From the NCBI RefSeq assembly GCF_005239225.2, contig NC_133288.1, forward strand, positions 9,009,035 through 9,073,034: 64,000 bases of DNA. Direction: 5' to 3'. The position numbers and the translations under genes are program-made. Numbering within the stretch: position 1 is the stretch's first letter; every line of letters begins with the position of its first letter. Source of the DNA: Populus alba. Lineage: Eukaryota; Streptophyta; Magnoliopsida; Malpighiales; Salicaceae. The notes beneath the pieces were generated by a model, which searched no databases, had not been told where the DNA came from, and saw nothing but the letters and a program-made list of their open reading frames with translations. Shown here piece after piece: positions 45,614 to 57,549 of this stretch.

Positions 45614-46460
45614 TAAACACTCTAGTATAGTTGTAATTATTTTTTAAAATATTATTTATATTAAAATTTATTAAAATAATATTTTTTTTTTATTTTTAAA
45701 ATTAATGTATCAAAAAAATTTAAAAAATATTTATAAATTAATTTTTAATAAAATAAATTTAATCTTTTAAAAATACAAATACAACCATATTTTATGCTAA
45801 ATTATCTTTCATTATGCATTTAAACCAATGCCGTGGCAATTTCTCGCAATCAAAATTTAAAATATCTTTCTGTTGAGAAAATGCATAATATTGATAATTA
45901 AAGTAGAATTGGTTAGAAGTTAATATTTACACACGGATTTAAAATATTTTTTATTTTAAAATATATTAAAATTTTATTTTATTTATTTATTTTTAACATC
46001 AATATATCAAAATAATTCAAAAATATTAAAAAAAATTAAAGCTAAACAAAATAAAAATACTTCAAATTTTTTCAAAAACATTATTAAAATACAGTAGTGA
46101 TCGGATAGTTTATCAATCTAAAAATAATATATTATTATTGCACTTGAATTTTGAAGTTGGCATGGGTGATTGGTGAATTACTTTACAAAGCTATCATATT
46201 TAATTTGAATTAAAAAAGAATTTAATCCAACATATAAAAAGTTTTTCTTGAATATTAAAATAATTAAATAAAATCATAGTTAAAAAAGTAAGTATATAAT
46301 ACCAAATATGCTATATTGTGATTTTCAATGTTATCATATTATATTATTTAAAATTTTTTATTTAGAAATATATTAAAATAATATATTTTTTAATGTTTAA
46401 AAATTTATTTTCAACATCAACCAATTAAAATAAAAATTAAAAAACTCTTAAGAAACAATT
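45614..46460. mobile_element. Cluster of AT-rich MITE-like elements
   Basis: Three neighbouring segments (about 45614-45800, 45950-46110, 46310-46450) each hold TTTAAAATATATTAAAAT-like and ATTTTTAACATCAATATATC-like blocks in the same order. They appear to be successive insertions or duplications of the same small element family found elsewhere in the window. Ends are poorly defined. Confidence 0.5.
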
Positions 46461-47250
46461 TAGCTGCAGGAACTAACAGAGTTAGGAAAAAGGGGGTATT
46501 AGCGTCAAAACAGTAACCAGCAAGAAACATGGGAGCAGCAAAAAAAAAAGCAGCTTTCAGTTTCAACATCCATTCTCTGGCAACTCCCATGGGGACCCAT
46601 TATGGTAAAAGAGGATGATAGAGCGCACATGCCATCCATCACACGTGTCCCCCATGTTTTTTGCCACTCGTCTCCATTTTATTCGCGACCATGTAATAAA
46701 AATCAAATTTCATTATCAATGAATAATTGTTTGTCTTTTGGATGTCTATTTATTAGTACTGAGTTGGGATGTTAGTGGATTTTATACGGATATGCGGGGT
46801 GGGTCTGCCTGTTTCAGAATCAATTTATTGGCCATTTGTGCGGGTTAGTGCATAAAATATATTCCGTTTCAATTTTCTTTGAAAACGAGATTAGTTAATT
46901 TCAATCACCATGCATAACACATACGGAAACATGTTTTGAGTGTATAAAAGTATCACACGCACATGGTTGACATGGACAGTCTCGTGGCTAATTTTCTCTG
47001 TTTTTTTTATTCATTTATTAGGATAATGTTAATTGCTGGTTTTGATACAATTTATAACTAATAATAATATTTTCATAAATAAAACAAAAATGTAGATGAC
47101 AATAAAATTATAAGCCAATGAAGTGATAGAACTTGATAATATCAATATCAAGTATTGATTAAAAGTTATGATTTTCCAATCTTATAAATATCAAGTATCT
47201 TATTTGTTCTAAAACATTATATTTTTAAGACAAAAGTTATTACATAACCA
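46461..47250. other. Intergenic DNA, no gene
   Basis: A less AT-rich island (46480-46700) has no open frame. The remainder is AT-rich and featureless. Confidence 0.5.
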
Positions 47251-48930
47251 TAAAATTAAACATGAGACAATATCTCTTTGAAGTCAATCATGTAATGGAT
47301 TTGGATCAACATCATTATTGGAGTTGTTATTAAAATCACATGCTACTTGTTCTTAACTCCTAAACTCCTGAGCTTCCAAGCTAATACCTCACATCATCAG
47401 TTATAAGAGTAGAGGGATCTACAATTTATAAGTTCAATGTACCATTTATTTTGACAATACATCTTGATGGGCTAGTCATGTAGCGGATTTGAGTCAACAT
47501 CATCATTGACATCATAGATAAAAGCACGAGCTATGTGCTCTCTACTCTCAATCCTCTCAACTTAGAGGATTATAATGATATTAATATCTCATATCAATTA
47601 AGAGTAAAAGGCTATGATGGCTTATAAGCTTTAAATACCACTTTTTTATGTGTATTTTCAAACAAAATCAAACATGATGACATTAGTTTGAATGTAGAAA
47701 AACATCTGAAATATGAGCATAAGTAGTCCGTACATATATTCCGAGAAGATCAACCATCAATCCTTATTTGCTCCAAACTTCCTTCGATGTCTTATTTTGA
47801 ACGACAAGTGTGAGACTTTTATTCAAGTTATGCATGCCAAAAGTTATGTGGTAGATCACTCATTTTTCTTTTCACAAAATTCATTTCGAAGAGGCACACA
47901 AAAAGGTAATTTCATAGCTCTTATAAAATTTTGCAAATTTATGTGACTGTACTCTCTACCATAATTCATTTGAAGAACTTTTATTGGTTGGTTAGCTTTA
48001 CTCTTAAAAAATGTTTCACATCTCTTAAGGGCTTCAAAAGCTTCAGATTTCTTTTCCAATTGTAACCATAAAAAAGGTGATTATATTCTATTAGAACATG
48101 AAGTTATTGGTCCATAAATATTGGAATGAACAAGCTTTAATGACTTCATTTCTCTCCATGACTTTTCTCATGGAAATTGATTTTAATGTTGTTTGCTAAC
48201 AACACATTCTTCACAAATTTGAGGAGTAAGAATTTTAGGAGAACCCATCACCATATTTTCTTGATGTAAAATTTTCAATTGACCAAAATTAAGATATTAA
48301 TGGTGAAAATCTCATAACCATGCTTTATCTTTTAATCTCAACAAAAAGTATGAATAGATAATATTTTAAAGATATATAGGAAACAATCAATTCATGTCAT
48401 GTTAACTTTATCAATTAAGCTCAATTTATCATATCCAATTCTACATACTTTGTTTTTCATATAAATTTCATACCTTTATTTCTTTAAGCTAACCAATGTC
48501 AAGAATAAATACTTTTTATTCTAAAACAAATAAAACATCAGAGATAGTATGAACAATATTCTTCTTAGTTTGGATTGTTACCATTCCTTTTCCCATAACA
48601 GAAACTTTAGGCTCATCATCAAACTTCATAAAATCTTGATCAAACTCATCTAGATCAAAGAAGACTAGTTTCTACTCGCGTGATTACTACACCCAGTGTC
48701 TAAATACCATAAAACTTGATGATTTTTCTAATTTATACAACAAGCCATTAATGGAGAAGTTTCATCTTTCTTCATTGCAAAATTAAATTTTCTATTACCA
48801 TTACTATTTAAATTAGTTTGACATTTAGATTTGCTATCTCTATACCTGTGATACCTAAAACATTCAACATTTGATTTGTCCACTAGTTTATTAGTCATTA
48901 CCAAATTGATCAGAGACAATTTTTTTTTTC
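47250..48930 (-). pseudogene. Decayed Ty1/copia retrotransposon (gag end, protease, integrase)
   Basis: Read on the minus strand from 48919. The gag zinc knuckle comes first (VECFRYHRYRDSKSKC, one ligand lost), then AMKKDETSPLMACCIN and the protease region with LDTGCSNH-like residues near 48690. Next come KVSVMGKGMVTIQTKKNIVH (about 48620-48550), remnants of the pre-integrase GHLNF region, and the integrase core (EAFEALKRCETFF and IKVLQMNYGREYSHI, 48050-47930). After that are traces of the integrase C-terminal part (CFSTFKLMSSCLI region, about 47720-47640). Multiple stops and frameshifts make it inactive. Reverse transcriptase and LTRs were not found. Confidence 0.85.
47280..47560. repeat. 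Imperfect direct repeat at the 3' end of the copia relic
   Basis: TCAATCATGTAATGGATTTG with GATCAACATCATTATTG (about 47283) and AGTCATGTAGCGGATTTGAG with TCAACATCATCATTGAC (about 47473) are related copies about 190 bp apart. Both continue into AAAATCACATGCTA / AAAAGCACGAGCTA. Confidence 0.7.
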
Positions 48931-48951
48931 ATATTTTAAAAGCACAATGAA

Positions 48952-48995
48952 AGGACTAAAATACCCTTGAAAGGACTAAAATACCCTTGAAAGAA
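48952..48995. repeat. Short tandem duplication, 22-bp unit
   Basis: GAAAGGACTAAAATACCCTT is present twice in succession, each time followed by GAAAG. Confidence 0.9.
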
Positions 48996-51900
48996 AACAA
49001 TTTAAAATTGGTGTCTAGATGCTTTTTCATATTTTTACACTAGTTTTTTTTATATATAGTCAAGTTAACTAATGGACAATTTAGTATTTGAGTAAATATA
49101 AAATATATATAAAAATTAGTTGGCATGTGCAAAGCATGCATAAACGTGTGAAAGGTGCCTACACCCTTCAGATAGTACATACAGCCCCTCTTGACAACCA
49201 AAATTCCCTTTTCATTGTATCGCTGGGAGCACCCTTCGATATCTTCCTAGCAGAGCAACATGTGACAATGTTGGGGTGACAGTGCGCTGCTAGTGGTCAT
49301 TTTCTTCTTCTTCTCTCACCTCTTTTAAAAAATTGCATTATCGTATAAAATTTAAGACTTGTTCTCTTATTTATTTTGATTTCAAATTTGATATGTATTC
49401 ATTTGATTTTTATTTTTTATTCTTAGTTTTTTTATAAAATTCAAAATTGTTTTCAATTTCACTCTTCAATTCCAATTTGTGCATGTTATTGTTTTTTTCA
49501 ATTTGGTTATAATTCTTTTGATTGTTTTATTTGTTTGTTCTTTTGTTAAATTGATTTTTCTTTTTAATTTCACCCTTTAATAAAAAATTTGTAATTGTCT
49601 TCTAATTTATTTTTTTATTTCAATTTTGATCCTCATCTTTTAATTGTTTTTTTATCCTTTTGTGTAGTTGAATTTTTATTTTTAATTTCATCATTCAACA
49701 TTTGATTGGTAGGAAATTGAACTTTGTGATTTTTGCAGATAGGATGTTTATAGTCTAATGACCGGGGTAGCGAGTTTAAAAAAGTAACATTGACTGAGAA
49801 CGTTTTTTTTCTTATGTTTTTATTTTATCATTTGATATTATTTTTTTAAATGGTTTTTTTATAATTTTTTTATCAGGTTATTTTAATTTTATAACCTATA
49901 TTATAAATTTAAATTAAATTAATATTTTTTATAGATAATTATTTTTTACCACCATTTTTTTTCTAAAAATAAAAAAGTTCTTGCCCCAGATCACAACGCG
50001 GGTCCACGTCTACCGTCATGCTATGAGATAATTTGGCTTGTAGCACTATAAAAAAATCTTCATTGTTGTGGCTTGAACTCGTAAATCTAAAGTGATGGTG
50101 TCCGTACATCGATGCGCATAGCAATTGGCATTTAGCGTGCTGGTGCTATACTCTTTCATAGTTTTAAAAAGTGAATAAAAATATGTAATTAAAAAACACG
50201 AATACTAATCTGGGTGCAATTGCGAGCACTTTGTTTTTGTTTTTTTTTTATTAAGGTGGGTGCAATTGCGAGCACTCATTGTTGTTTAGCAGGTGGATAG
50301 GCTTGAGCGGGTCCACTCCCTTTCATGGGGTGGCACTGTGGCAGAGTTGAAAAGTGACCCCAACCAGACAGCCAGATGTCAAGGGCTCATCATCTACCTA
50401 AAAGTCAGGGGCAAAAAAGAAAGAAACAGAAACCTAGCAGAACACAACTAGGCAAGAAAAACCCATGCGTGACTCCCGCTGTCCCAGTGGGTAAAAAAAC
50501 AGAAAGTGGTGGGTAGGTTGGTAACATGGCATAATGCCTTCCTGGGTTAAACGGCCTCGTTCTAGGGCGTGCTTTGATGTTCCTTGAGATTACCAACTCT
50601 CGAACGTTAGTTAAGCAGTTTGACAATATTTATCAATATTAATCTATTTTTCTAATCCAATTATATTCAAACCCCACTCGATACTCCCACGTGCTAAAGA
50701 TATCATTTTTTTATCAAAGAAATTAATGAGTTCTAATTTAATCTTTATAGTTTATCATAAAAAAATAGTTAAATTATTATGTCAAAAAATAATAAAAAAG
50801 AGGATCTACTAACATCATATCAATAAGAATTACTATCCACTATCAAAAACAAAAGAAAACAAAAAAGAGAGGAAAGAACTTTATGCTTTGGATATATCCA
50901 TTCCGCCATTTTATGTCATGAAATAGTTGTATGTTGCTATGTTATCACTATCATCACCGTTGTTTGTTTGTTGATTGTACCATCATCACCGTTATTGGTT
51001 CGGATTGGTGGAAATGTTACACAAACAAAAACATGTTTGGTTAATATTGTACATGAGAGATGAAATCAATAAAAAATAAAAATATATTTGGTTGAAGATA
51101 TATAGATAAAAATATAAAAATAATTTTTTTTAGATGATTTTGTAATGAATTTTTGTTTTTTCAAACAAAAGGTATGGAGATGATATATATTTGTAAATAA
51201 TATTTATTATTTTTTACACTTAAAATATCATTTTAAAAAACTATTAATTCTAAAATTATTCAACTAAGACATGTAAGGGTAAAAATGATTATTATCATAG
51301 TTTTAAAATCTAACTCAAGAGTCAATTTAAAGTAAAGCCCGAGTCACTAGTCAGGGTTCGGGTCATTAAGCGGGATGACCTGGACCAATCTGGATCTGCA
51401 TACGAATAAAAGTAGTTATTATCATAGTTTTCAAACCCGATTTGAGAGTCAAATCTTGGCAAAACCTGGATTGTGAGTAGGATTTTTAAAAATAATCAAA
51501 GCAACCTTGACCCGTGTTTTATCCCAGATTGACTTGGGTTTTTGACCTAGTCAAGTAAAGTCAATCATTTTTTATTTTTTCTTAAAGACGAACCAGTCAA
51601 AACCCCAAACCAACTCGTCAAATTAGTCATAATTTTATAAATCAAAATTATTATAATATCATTAATTTTAATATTTAATATAAATTAAAGTAAAAAATAA
51701 TAATATCTAGTTATTTTTTAAATATATAAATTTAATAACAATACAAATAAATAACAAAACATATATTTTTTAATATTTCATTCTATTTTACCCCTCACAA
51801 TCAAATAAAATATCAAAACAATCATTCCGTTCTTTACATTACCGACAAATATAATTGTGTCTTCATGTCTTTTATCCCCGCTGTTTTTACCTTTTCAATT

Positions 51901-52290
51901 CCCATACAGTAAAAATACAAAAAGGTTCAGTTAGGTGAGAATGATCAGTGGCGTAAAAGCGGGGATGGCATAAACAGTAAGATAGCAAATCAATCAATTT
52001 AAGCGATGGGTGGGTGGTTAATTTATTTTACAGGAATTTGTACAATAATCCTCTTACAGTGACTTTTTCACACGTGGGTAACAATTATTAGGTTTTCTCC
52101 TGTATTCAAGTGGCCCCCGCCAAGAAAAGCAGCCCTGCGAATTGCGATGACCTCGCCTAAATGATTTCTTAGGATACAAATTAAATGGTTCGCGTGGAAT
52201 TAGCTTGAATGATGCTTTCATTGATCTACACTGCTTATCTCCCTTTGCATGTGGTGAGTTCATGAGTATGCCTCCCTTTTTTTCGCCATT
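48996..52290. other. Intergenic repeats, no gene
   Basis: This contains a fragment of the 14.1-kb repeat family (about 49420-49940: TTTCATCATTCAACATTTGA, GTAGCGAGTTT), a direct repeat of TGGGTGCAATTGCGAGCAC (50210 and 50257), and two related blocks starting ATTATCATAGTTTT (about 51290 and 51417) rich in GGGTTCGGGTC/ACCTGG-like motifs. A short basic open frame at 52054-52323 was not accepted as a gene. Confidence 0.55.
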
Positions 52291-52297
52291 TTTCATC

Positions 52298-52620
52298 TGG
52301 TCTAGATTTGGATTCCCGTGCATGGATCACATTTAGGTATAAAAATGAGAGAGAGAGAATATTATTAGGTGCCGTGGTGTTTGATATTACCGTAACGACT
52401 ATTTATAAAGTTTTTTTTCTATAAAAATATATTAAAATAATTTTTAAAATTTTTTATTTGGTCTAAATTTGGATTCACGGGCATAGATCACGTTTAAATA
52501 TAAAAATATATGTGAGAAAAAAAACTATTATTTAGTGATGTTTGATATTGCCACCGCGGCTGTTTTGCATAGTGTAATTTACATAAAAATATTTTTTTTT
52601 ATTTTTTAAAATTTATTTTT
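52298..52620. repeat. Two-copy tandem duplication, about 160-bp unit
   Basis: Copies start at about 52298 (TGGTCTAGATTTGGATTCCC) and 52459 (TGGTCTAAATTTGGATTCAC). Both continue with GCAT(A/G)GATCAC, TATAAAAAT, GTGATGTTTGATATT-like and an AT-rich MITE-like tail. A MITE copy probably ended each unit before duplication. Confidence 0.8.
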
Positions 52621-55600
52621 AATATTAATATATCAAAATCATCCAAAAACATAGTTTTTAACATTATATATATATATTGAGACAAGATGGTGGATGGATA
52701 CATGTATATAACAAAAGGAAAGCTTTCCACTTCTTTAAGCGGAAGAATTTGCGGGCCAATTTGCTTAACATCACGGGTACTTGTTCACGAGCATGATCTC
52801 ACCTATTTCTATGTATAAATTATATCGTTAATTGTTTTTTTTGTTAAATCCACTGGTTGCTTAATTAACCCGTGTTCCAAAACCCCAAGCTTGTCTTGTG
52901 GGAATAATTTAAATTAAAAAAAGACCGATACTTGGCTCCACGGCAACCTTCGTACGTGTATTTAATTCGTTAAACAAATAAAACTCTTGGTGCATATGCA
53001 AGGGAGGTACAATTTAAGTTATATTACAAGGTTGGTACACTTGGAATCCATGAATGAAGAGTTGTTCTTTGGTTTTTGTTATAGATTGGAGAAAACAAAT
53101 ACGTGTGTGGGCATGGAAGGCTGGAAAGCAGAAATAAAAAAACCATTTGACAGTATAAAATTATGGAATATTGTGCACTAAAAACTTTGTATTATTTACA
53201 TGGGAGTCAAGACCATGGACAGCAGTTGGTGAGATATATAAAACAAGGCTGTGCTACAAAAGTGTTTAATCAGTTCGAGAATCCAGGTTGTGGCAGCAGC
53301 AATGATTCTGCAAAACATTTCGTGGCACCTCTTAGTGCTGTGAACGTGATTCCACGTAATCCAAGCGATCAAACCCTAAATTATTTCGCTTCACATCCCC
53401 CTGCACATAACAACATATTGCTACAATTTTCTTTCCCTTGCGCGAATAATTGTGTTTGTGTTTTGTTTTTTTTTTGAAATATACAAGCGTTTCTAGTGTA
53501 CAGACGCGCAAATTGATGAGAAACCAAAACATATTTCTCATAATATTTACAAATATATAGTTCCTGGAGTTCATGTTCTACTACCCGTAATTTTACTAAA
53601 ATTTCACTACTAGAATATTACATAACACCGATGGGATATTCCATCCGTGTTTCAACATTGATTTAGTAAAACAAAATTACTTGTAGGATCACATATGAAT
53701 AAATATCATCAAAAAACATATTGTTTGATAATTTATATTCTGCTAGTCATTTTGTCAATAATATAATCACTAGTAGATTTATATAAAAAAATAACACACC
53801 AAATAAAAAATTATTGGTATTAATTTTGTTGGTAAATCTATCGATTATTAAGATGTATTATTGACAAAATAAATCGTTAATAAGTTTATCGGTGATCATA
53901 TGCACATTACCAACATAATTAAATCATCAGAGAATTACATTTAATAGTGGCAAGTCCTATAATTTTTTTTTTCCAACTCTTCTAGAACTATACGAGGGAC
54001 TTAGTCAGTCGGTCGTCAATTATTATAATTTCATCAATCATTTTGCCAATATTGTATTTAATAACTTTGATAACAATATATATTAATTAATAATGTGAAC
54101 TAAACAAGTTATTGGTACCCAGTTAATTAGCTATCATTAGTTGAATTCAAAATTATTTAATTTTATTTTAACATAGTACTCTTTAATAATTATCAATTTT
54201 TCTCTAAAAAATCTAACTTCCTCTATATTTATTTAAAATTTTCAACCTAAAGATAGAATTGACAAAACGTGAAAAGTACCTATTAAATAACCTATTATTT
54301 ATCTTATTATAAAACATACAAGTTATAAAATCAAATTTAATTTCATCAAATGATAAGTAAATATAATTTTTTAAAATCTTAAACAAACCCTAACTTGTAC
54401 AAATAATATATTTATACAATAAATTTCTATAAGAAAAAGCTATTAAATAAGTAAACACACAAACAAACTACATATACTATATAAAATGCTAAAAAATAGT
54501 TACAATAAAAAATAGGTTAGGTTGTTTATTTGATGTGATGAATCTTATAATTACGATGATGAGAGATTGATACATTGATACGTGATAAAATAAGAGGGAA
54601 AAGAGTGTTGTTTTCTATGTAGGGGCGGGGGAGGAAAACAAGAAATGGGGGAGGGGGAGAGGGTGGATATTAGCAATGATTATTTTTTACTAGTGACTCC
54701 ATTTGTGATATTGACACATCATGTTTTTTTATGGAAATAATATGCTTTTCAATTTTTAGTTTTTACCTATAATTCCCTTGATATATACTAATAAAAATAT
54801 TTTCATTGTTGAATACAGACAAAAAAAAAAAACAAAGTCTCTATAATTTACTAATGATATTTATTTATTCTATATTTTTATTTATATTTAACAATTTTCT
54901 AGCCATTGTCAACAGGGGATCAGACTGATGGTAAGAACCTGAAGGTCTTGCATGATTTTAACGGATTGGAAATGCAAGTTACTTGTCCACAGCGTTGAGT
55001 GTACTGTTGTATACTTGTGTCAATACACAAGCTAAAGACTACAAAATGAGATATTATTAGTTGTCTTTGTCATGATGCTGGGGAGGGAGAGAGAATTTTG
55101 TTTGGCACCATTGCTTGTTGCTGTTGATTAAAATTGAAGATAGTTTTGGCTTAACATTGCATTTAATGGTAACAGAGTTGACAAGTTCCCTTGACTAGCG
55201 AATCCCGGCCTCCAAGCTACCACCCCACCGGGCAGTTAAGCTTTAGCTTTCCTTGCCGGGGACCACACCTTCAATGGCCGCGAAAAAGACCCGGTACTCG
55301 TATTTGACAGTCCTCAATGAGGTATCTCAAGGAATCTTATTTTTCCCGTAAAGGATTAAAGGGATTATATTATCATGTAATTATGGTTATTTTTTTAAAT
55401 ATTTTTTTATTTTAAAAAATATTAAAATAATTTTTTTTTTAAAAAATAATTTTTTATATTAATATATCAAAATAATTTAAAAATATCTAAAAAAAAATTA
55501 ATTGATTTTTTTTTTAAATACTTTTGAAACATAAAAATAAACATGGTCAAAATAATGACTAAGATCATAGTAATAATTGCTTTTTAAAATTTTTTATTTA

Positions 55601-56850
55601 AAAATATATTAAGATAATATATTTTTATTTTTTAAAATTTATTTTTAATATCAACATATTAAAATGATATAAAATTAATAAAAAAATAATCAAAATTTGT
55701 AGAAAAAAAAAAAAAAAATCATCATGAATCGTTGACAAGAATGACAAATTATCTTAAAAAGAGCACCATTTGGTTTCTTATACGTTGAAGACCCAATTAA
55801 GGAATCCAATTCTAAGATTAATTATGAAAACGAAATACTTCAATTCTACTTGTCTTGTTTCCCTAACATATCACTGTCCGGAATGGAGAGGCTGATCAAT
55901 CAATATCACAAAATAAAGCCTACATCTAGAGCGAAAAGATAAGGTCCATTTTACACCCACTCGTGCCCCTGACTACCAGCCCCCCGTCTCCGTGCCTGTA
56001 CACATGTATGACAAAATTCCATGTGGTCAACTTATTTTTACATCTATTTTTTCCCCTAAAAAAACAAATAATTACAACATTCTACTATATTTGAAATTAC
56101 CATTTTATATTTTTTCTTTTATCATAGATGGTTTAAATTATACTTAAAATATTCCACCCCATAGAAAATCTATTTCCTCGCTTATGTTTTCAAAGAAGAG
56201 TAACACTAGATTATATACTTATTGTTAATTAAATGGGCAAATAGCAATTTTTTCATGGTGGTAATCAAAATGATCAATGTCTAGGCTTACAACCAAGCCC
56301 GTAATATAAAAAGTTTTAGGGTATCCAAGAGATTGTTGAAACTGAATTGGGCCTGATGGGCCATAGATTGGAGAATCAATAGGCCCTTGAGGCATTGACC
56401 CACTCTATATTATTTTCGATCACCGTCTAATTTATTCAAAAAGATTTCATTATCAAAGTACTTCAACGCCCTCTGCATTCAAGTCAGCAAAGCGCCAGTC
56501 ACGCAGATTTTTAATGGATACATGGATGGCTTAAATTGTCCTTTACAGCATTTAATCTCTTAAATGATGTGGGCCCCGCTTTCTCAAAATTGTCAAGATT
56601 AATATGTTAAATTAATCATCAAATCCATTTTTTAAAACTTAAAACAGAACAACTAATCAGAGTATCCAAGAGATCGTAATTATCGCTTGAGGACACCGCT
56701 AAAATCAAAGAGACAAGACACTCATATTCCATCACCCCAACACTGTAACTTGCCACGTTAACACTTTTGCATGAAACTCGAGTTGCTTTAACATCTCCCA
56801 CTTGAAACTTTTGGCGGGCAATCGAAAATAAAATTCAAATAAAGAACCAA
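52621..56850. other. Long intergenic tract, no gene
   Basis: AT-rich DNA with MITE-like segments at about 55380-55560 and 55570-55730. A locally GC-richer piece at about 55190-55330 (CCGGCCTCCAAGCTACCACC) has no open frame. Short frames near 52987-53477 do not resemble known proteins. Confidence 0.5.
55380..55730. mobile_element. Two adjacent AT-rich MITE-like elements
   Basis: Both halves contain TTTTTAATATCAACATATTA-like and TTTAAAATATTAAAATAA-like interiors, matching the other short elements in the window; they sit side by side. Confidence 0.45.
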
Positions 56851-56869
56851 ACAAACCCTAGCGGCCCCA

Positions 56870-57522
56870 ATTGTTTTCCCTCTCTCTCAACTTTCCCTCC
56901 CTCCCTCCCCCTCTCTCTCTCAAATTCTCTCATTTCTGCTTTGGTCTCCCTATTTCCATGGACTGTGACCTCTTCTGAGTTTCAGGTTATTTAGCATTTC
57001 TTTCTTCTTCGTCTTTTTTTTTCCTCTTGATTCATTGATTATTATTTTCTTTTTAGATTTATATTTGATCATTTTCGGCTTTTATGTTTTGTTTATTACG
57101 GACTGCAGTAAATTAGGGTTTGTAGTTAATATTTCTGTTTAAGTTTTCTCTTTATTTTGCCATGATTAATTTGATTTTTAGCAATTTATATATGGTTTTA
57201 TTGTTCATTTCTCGGGCTTTTGTCTGTGTTGAATACGTATTTCTGGTCAATCAGGGTTTTTAACGAGGTTTCTGGTGCTTTATTGACAGGTTTGGTTAAT
57301 TAATTGGGGATAGTTGAGAGGATCTTTAATCCATGTGAGTTCAGTTTCTATGTTCATTTTGTAATTGTTTCTTTTGGTATCTAGTCTCATCTTGCGGGCT
57401 TATTAAAGTGATTAATTCAAATTGTCTTCTCAGACATTGATTAATGATGGATTTCTAATTTATTTTTATTTCATTATTGGATGTTAACATTAAAGGGAAT
57501 AAATTGGAACAATTGGAAACAG
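56870..57522 (+). other. Probable 5' UTR exons and introns of the FBS4-type gene
   Basis: A CT-rich tract (56878-56930) precedes TTTCAG|GTTATT (near 56985), a possible donor. A second UTR exon may lie between TTGACAG (57284-57290) and CCAT|GTGAGT (57334). An acceptor GGAAACAG ends at 57522, 27 bases before the start codon. The arrangement is inferred from splice-site consensus only. Confidence 0.5.
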
Positions 57523-57549
57523 ATTTGAGAAGGGGAAAGAGTGTTTATT

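Noticed and set aside
52054..52323. Minus-strand 89-residue basic open frame starting with ATG
   Set aside because: No recognised motif, no splice partner, and flanked by a tandem duplication and MITE-like DNA; coding status cannot be supported.
52987..53477. Two overlapping plus-strand frames (64 and 104 residues)
   Set aside because: No domain or family resemblance, ending in a T-run; treated as chance frames.
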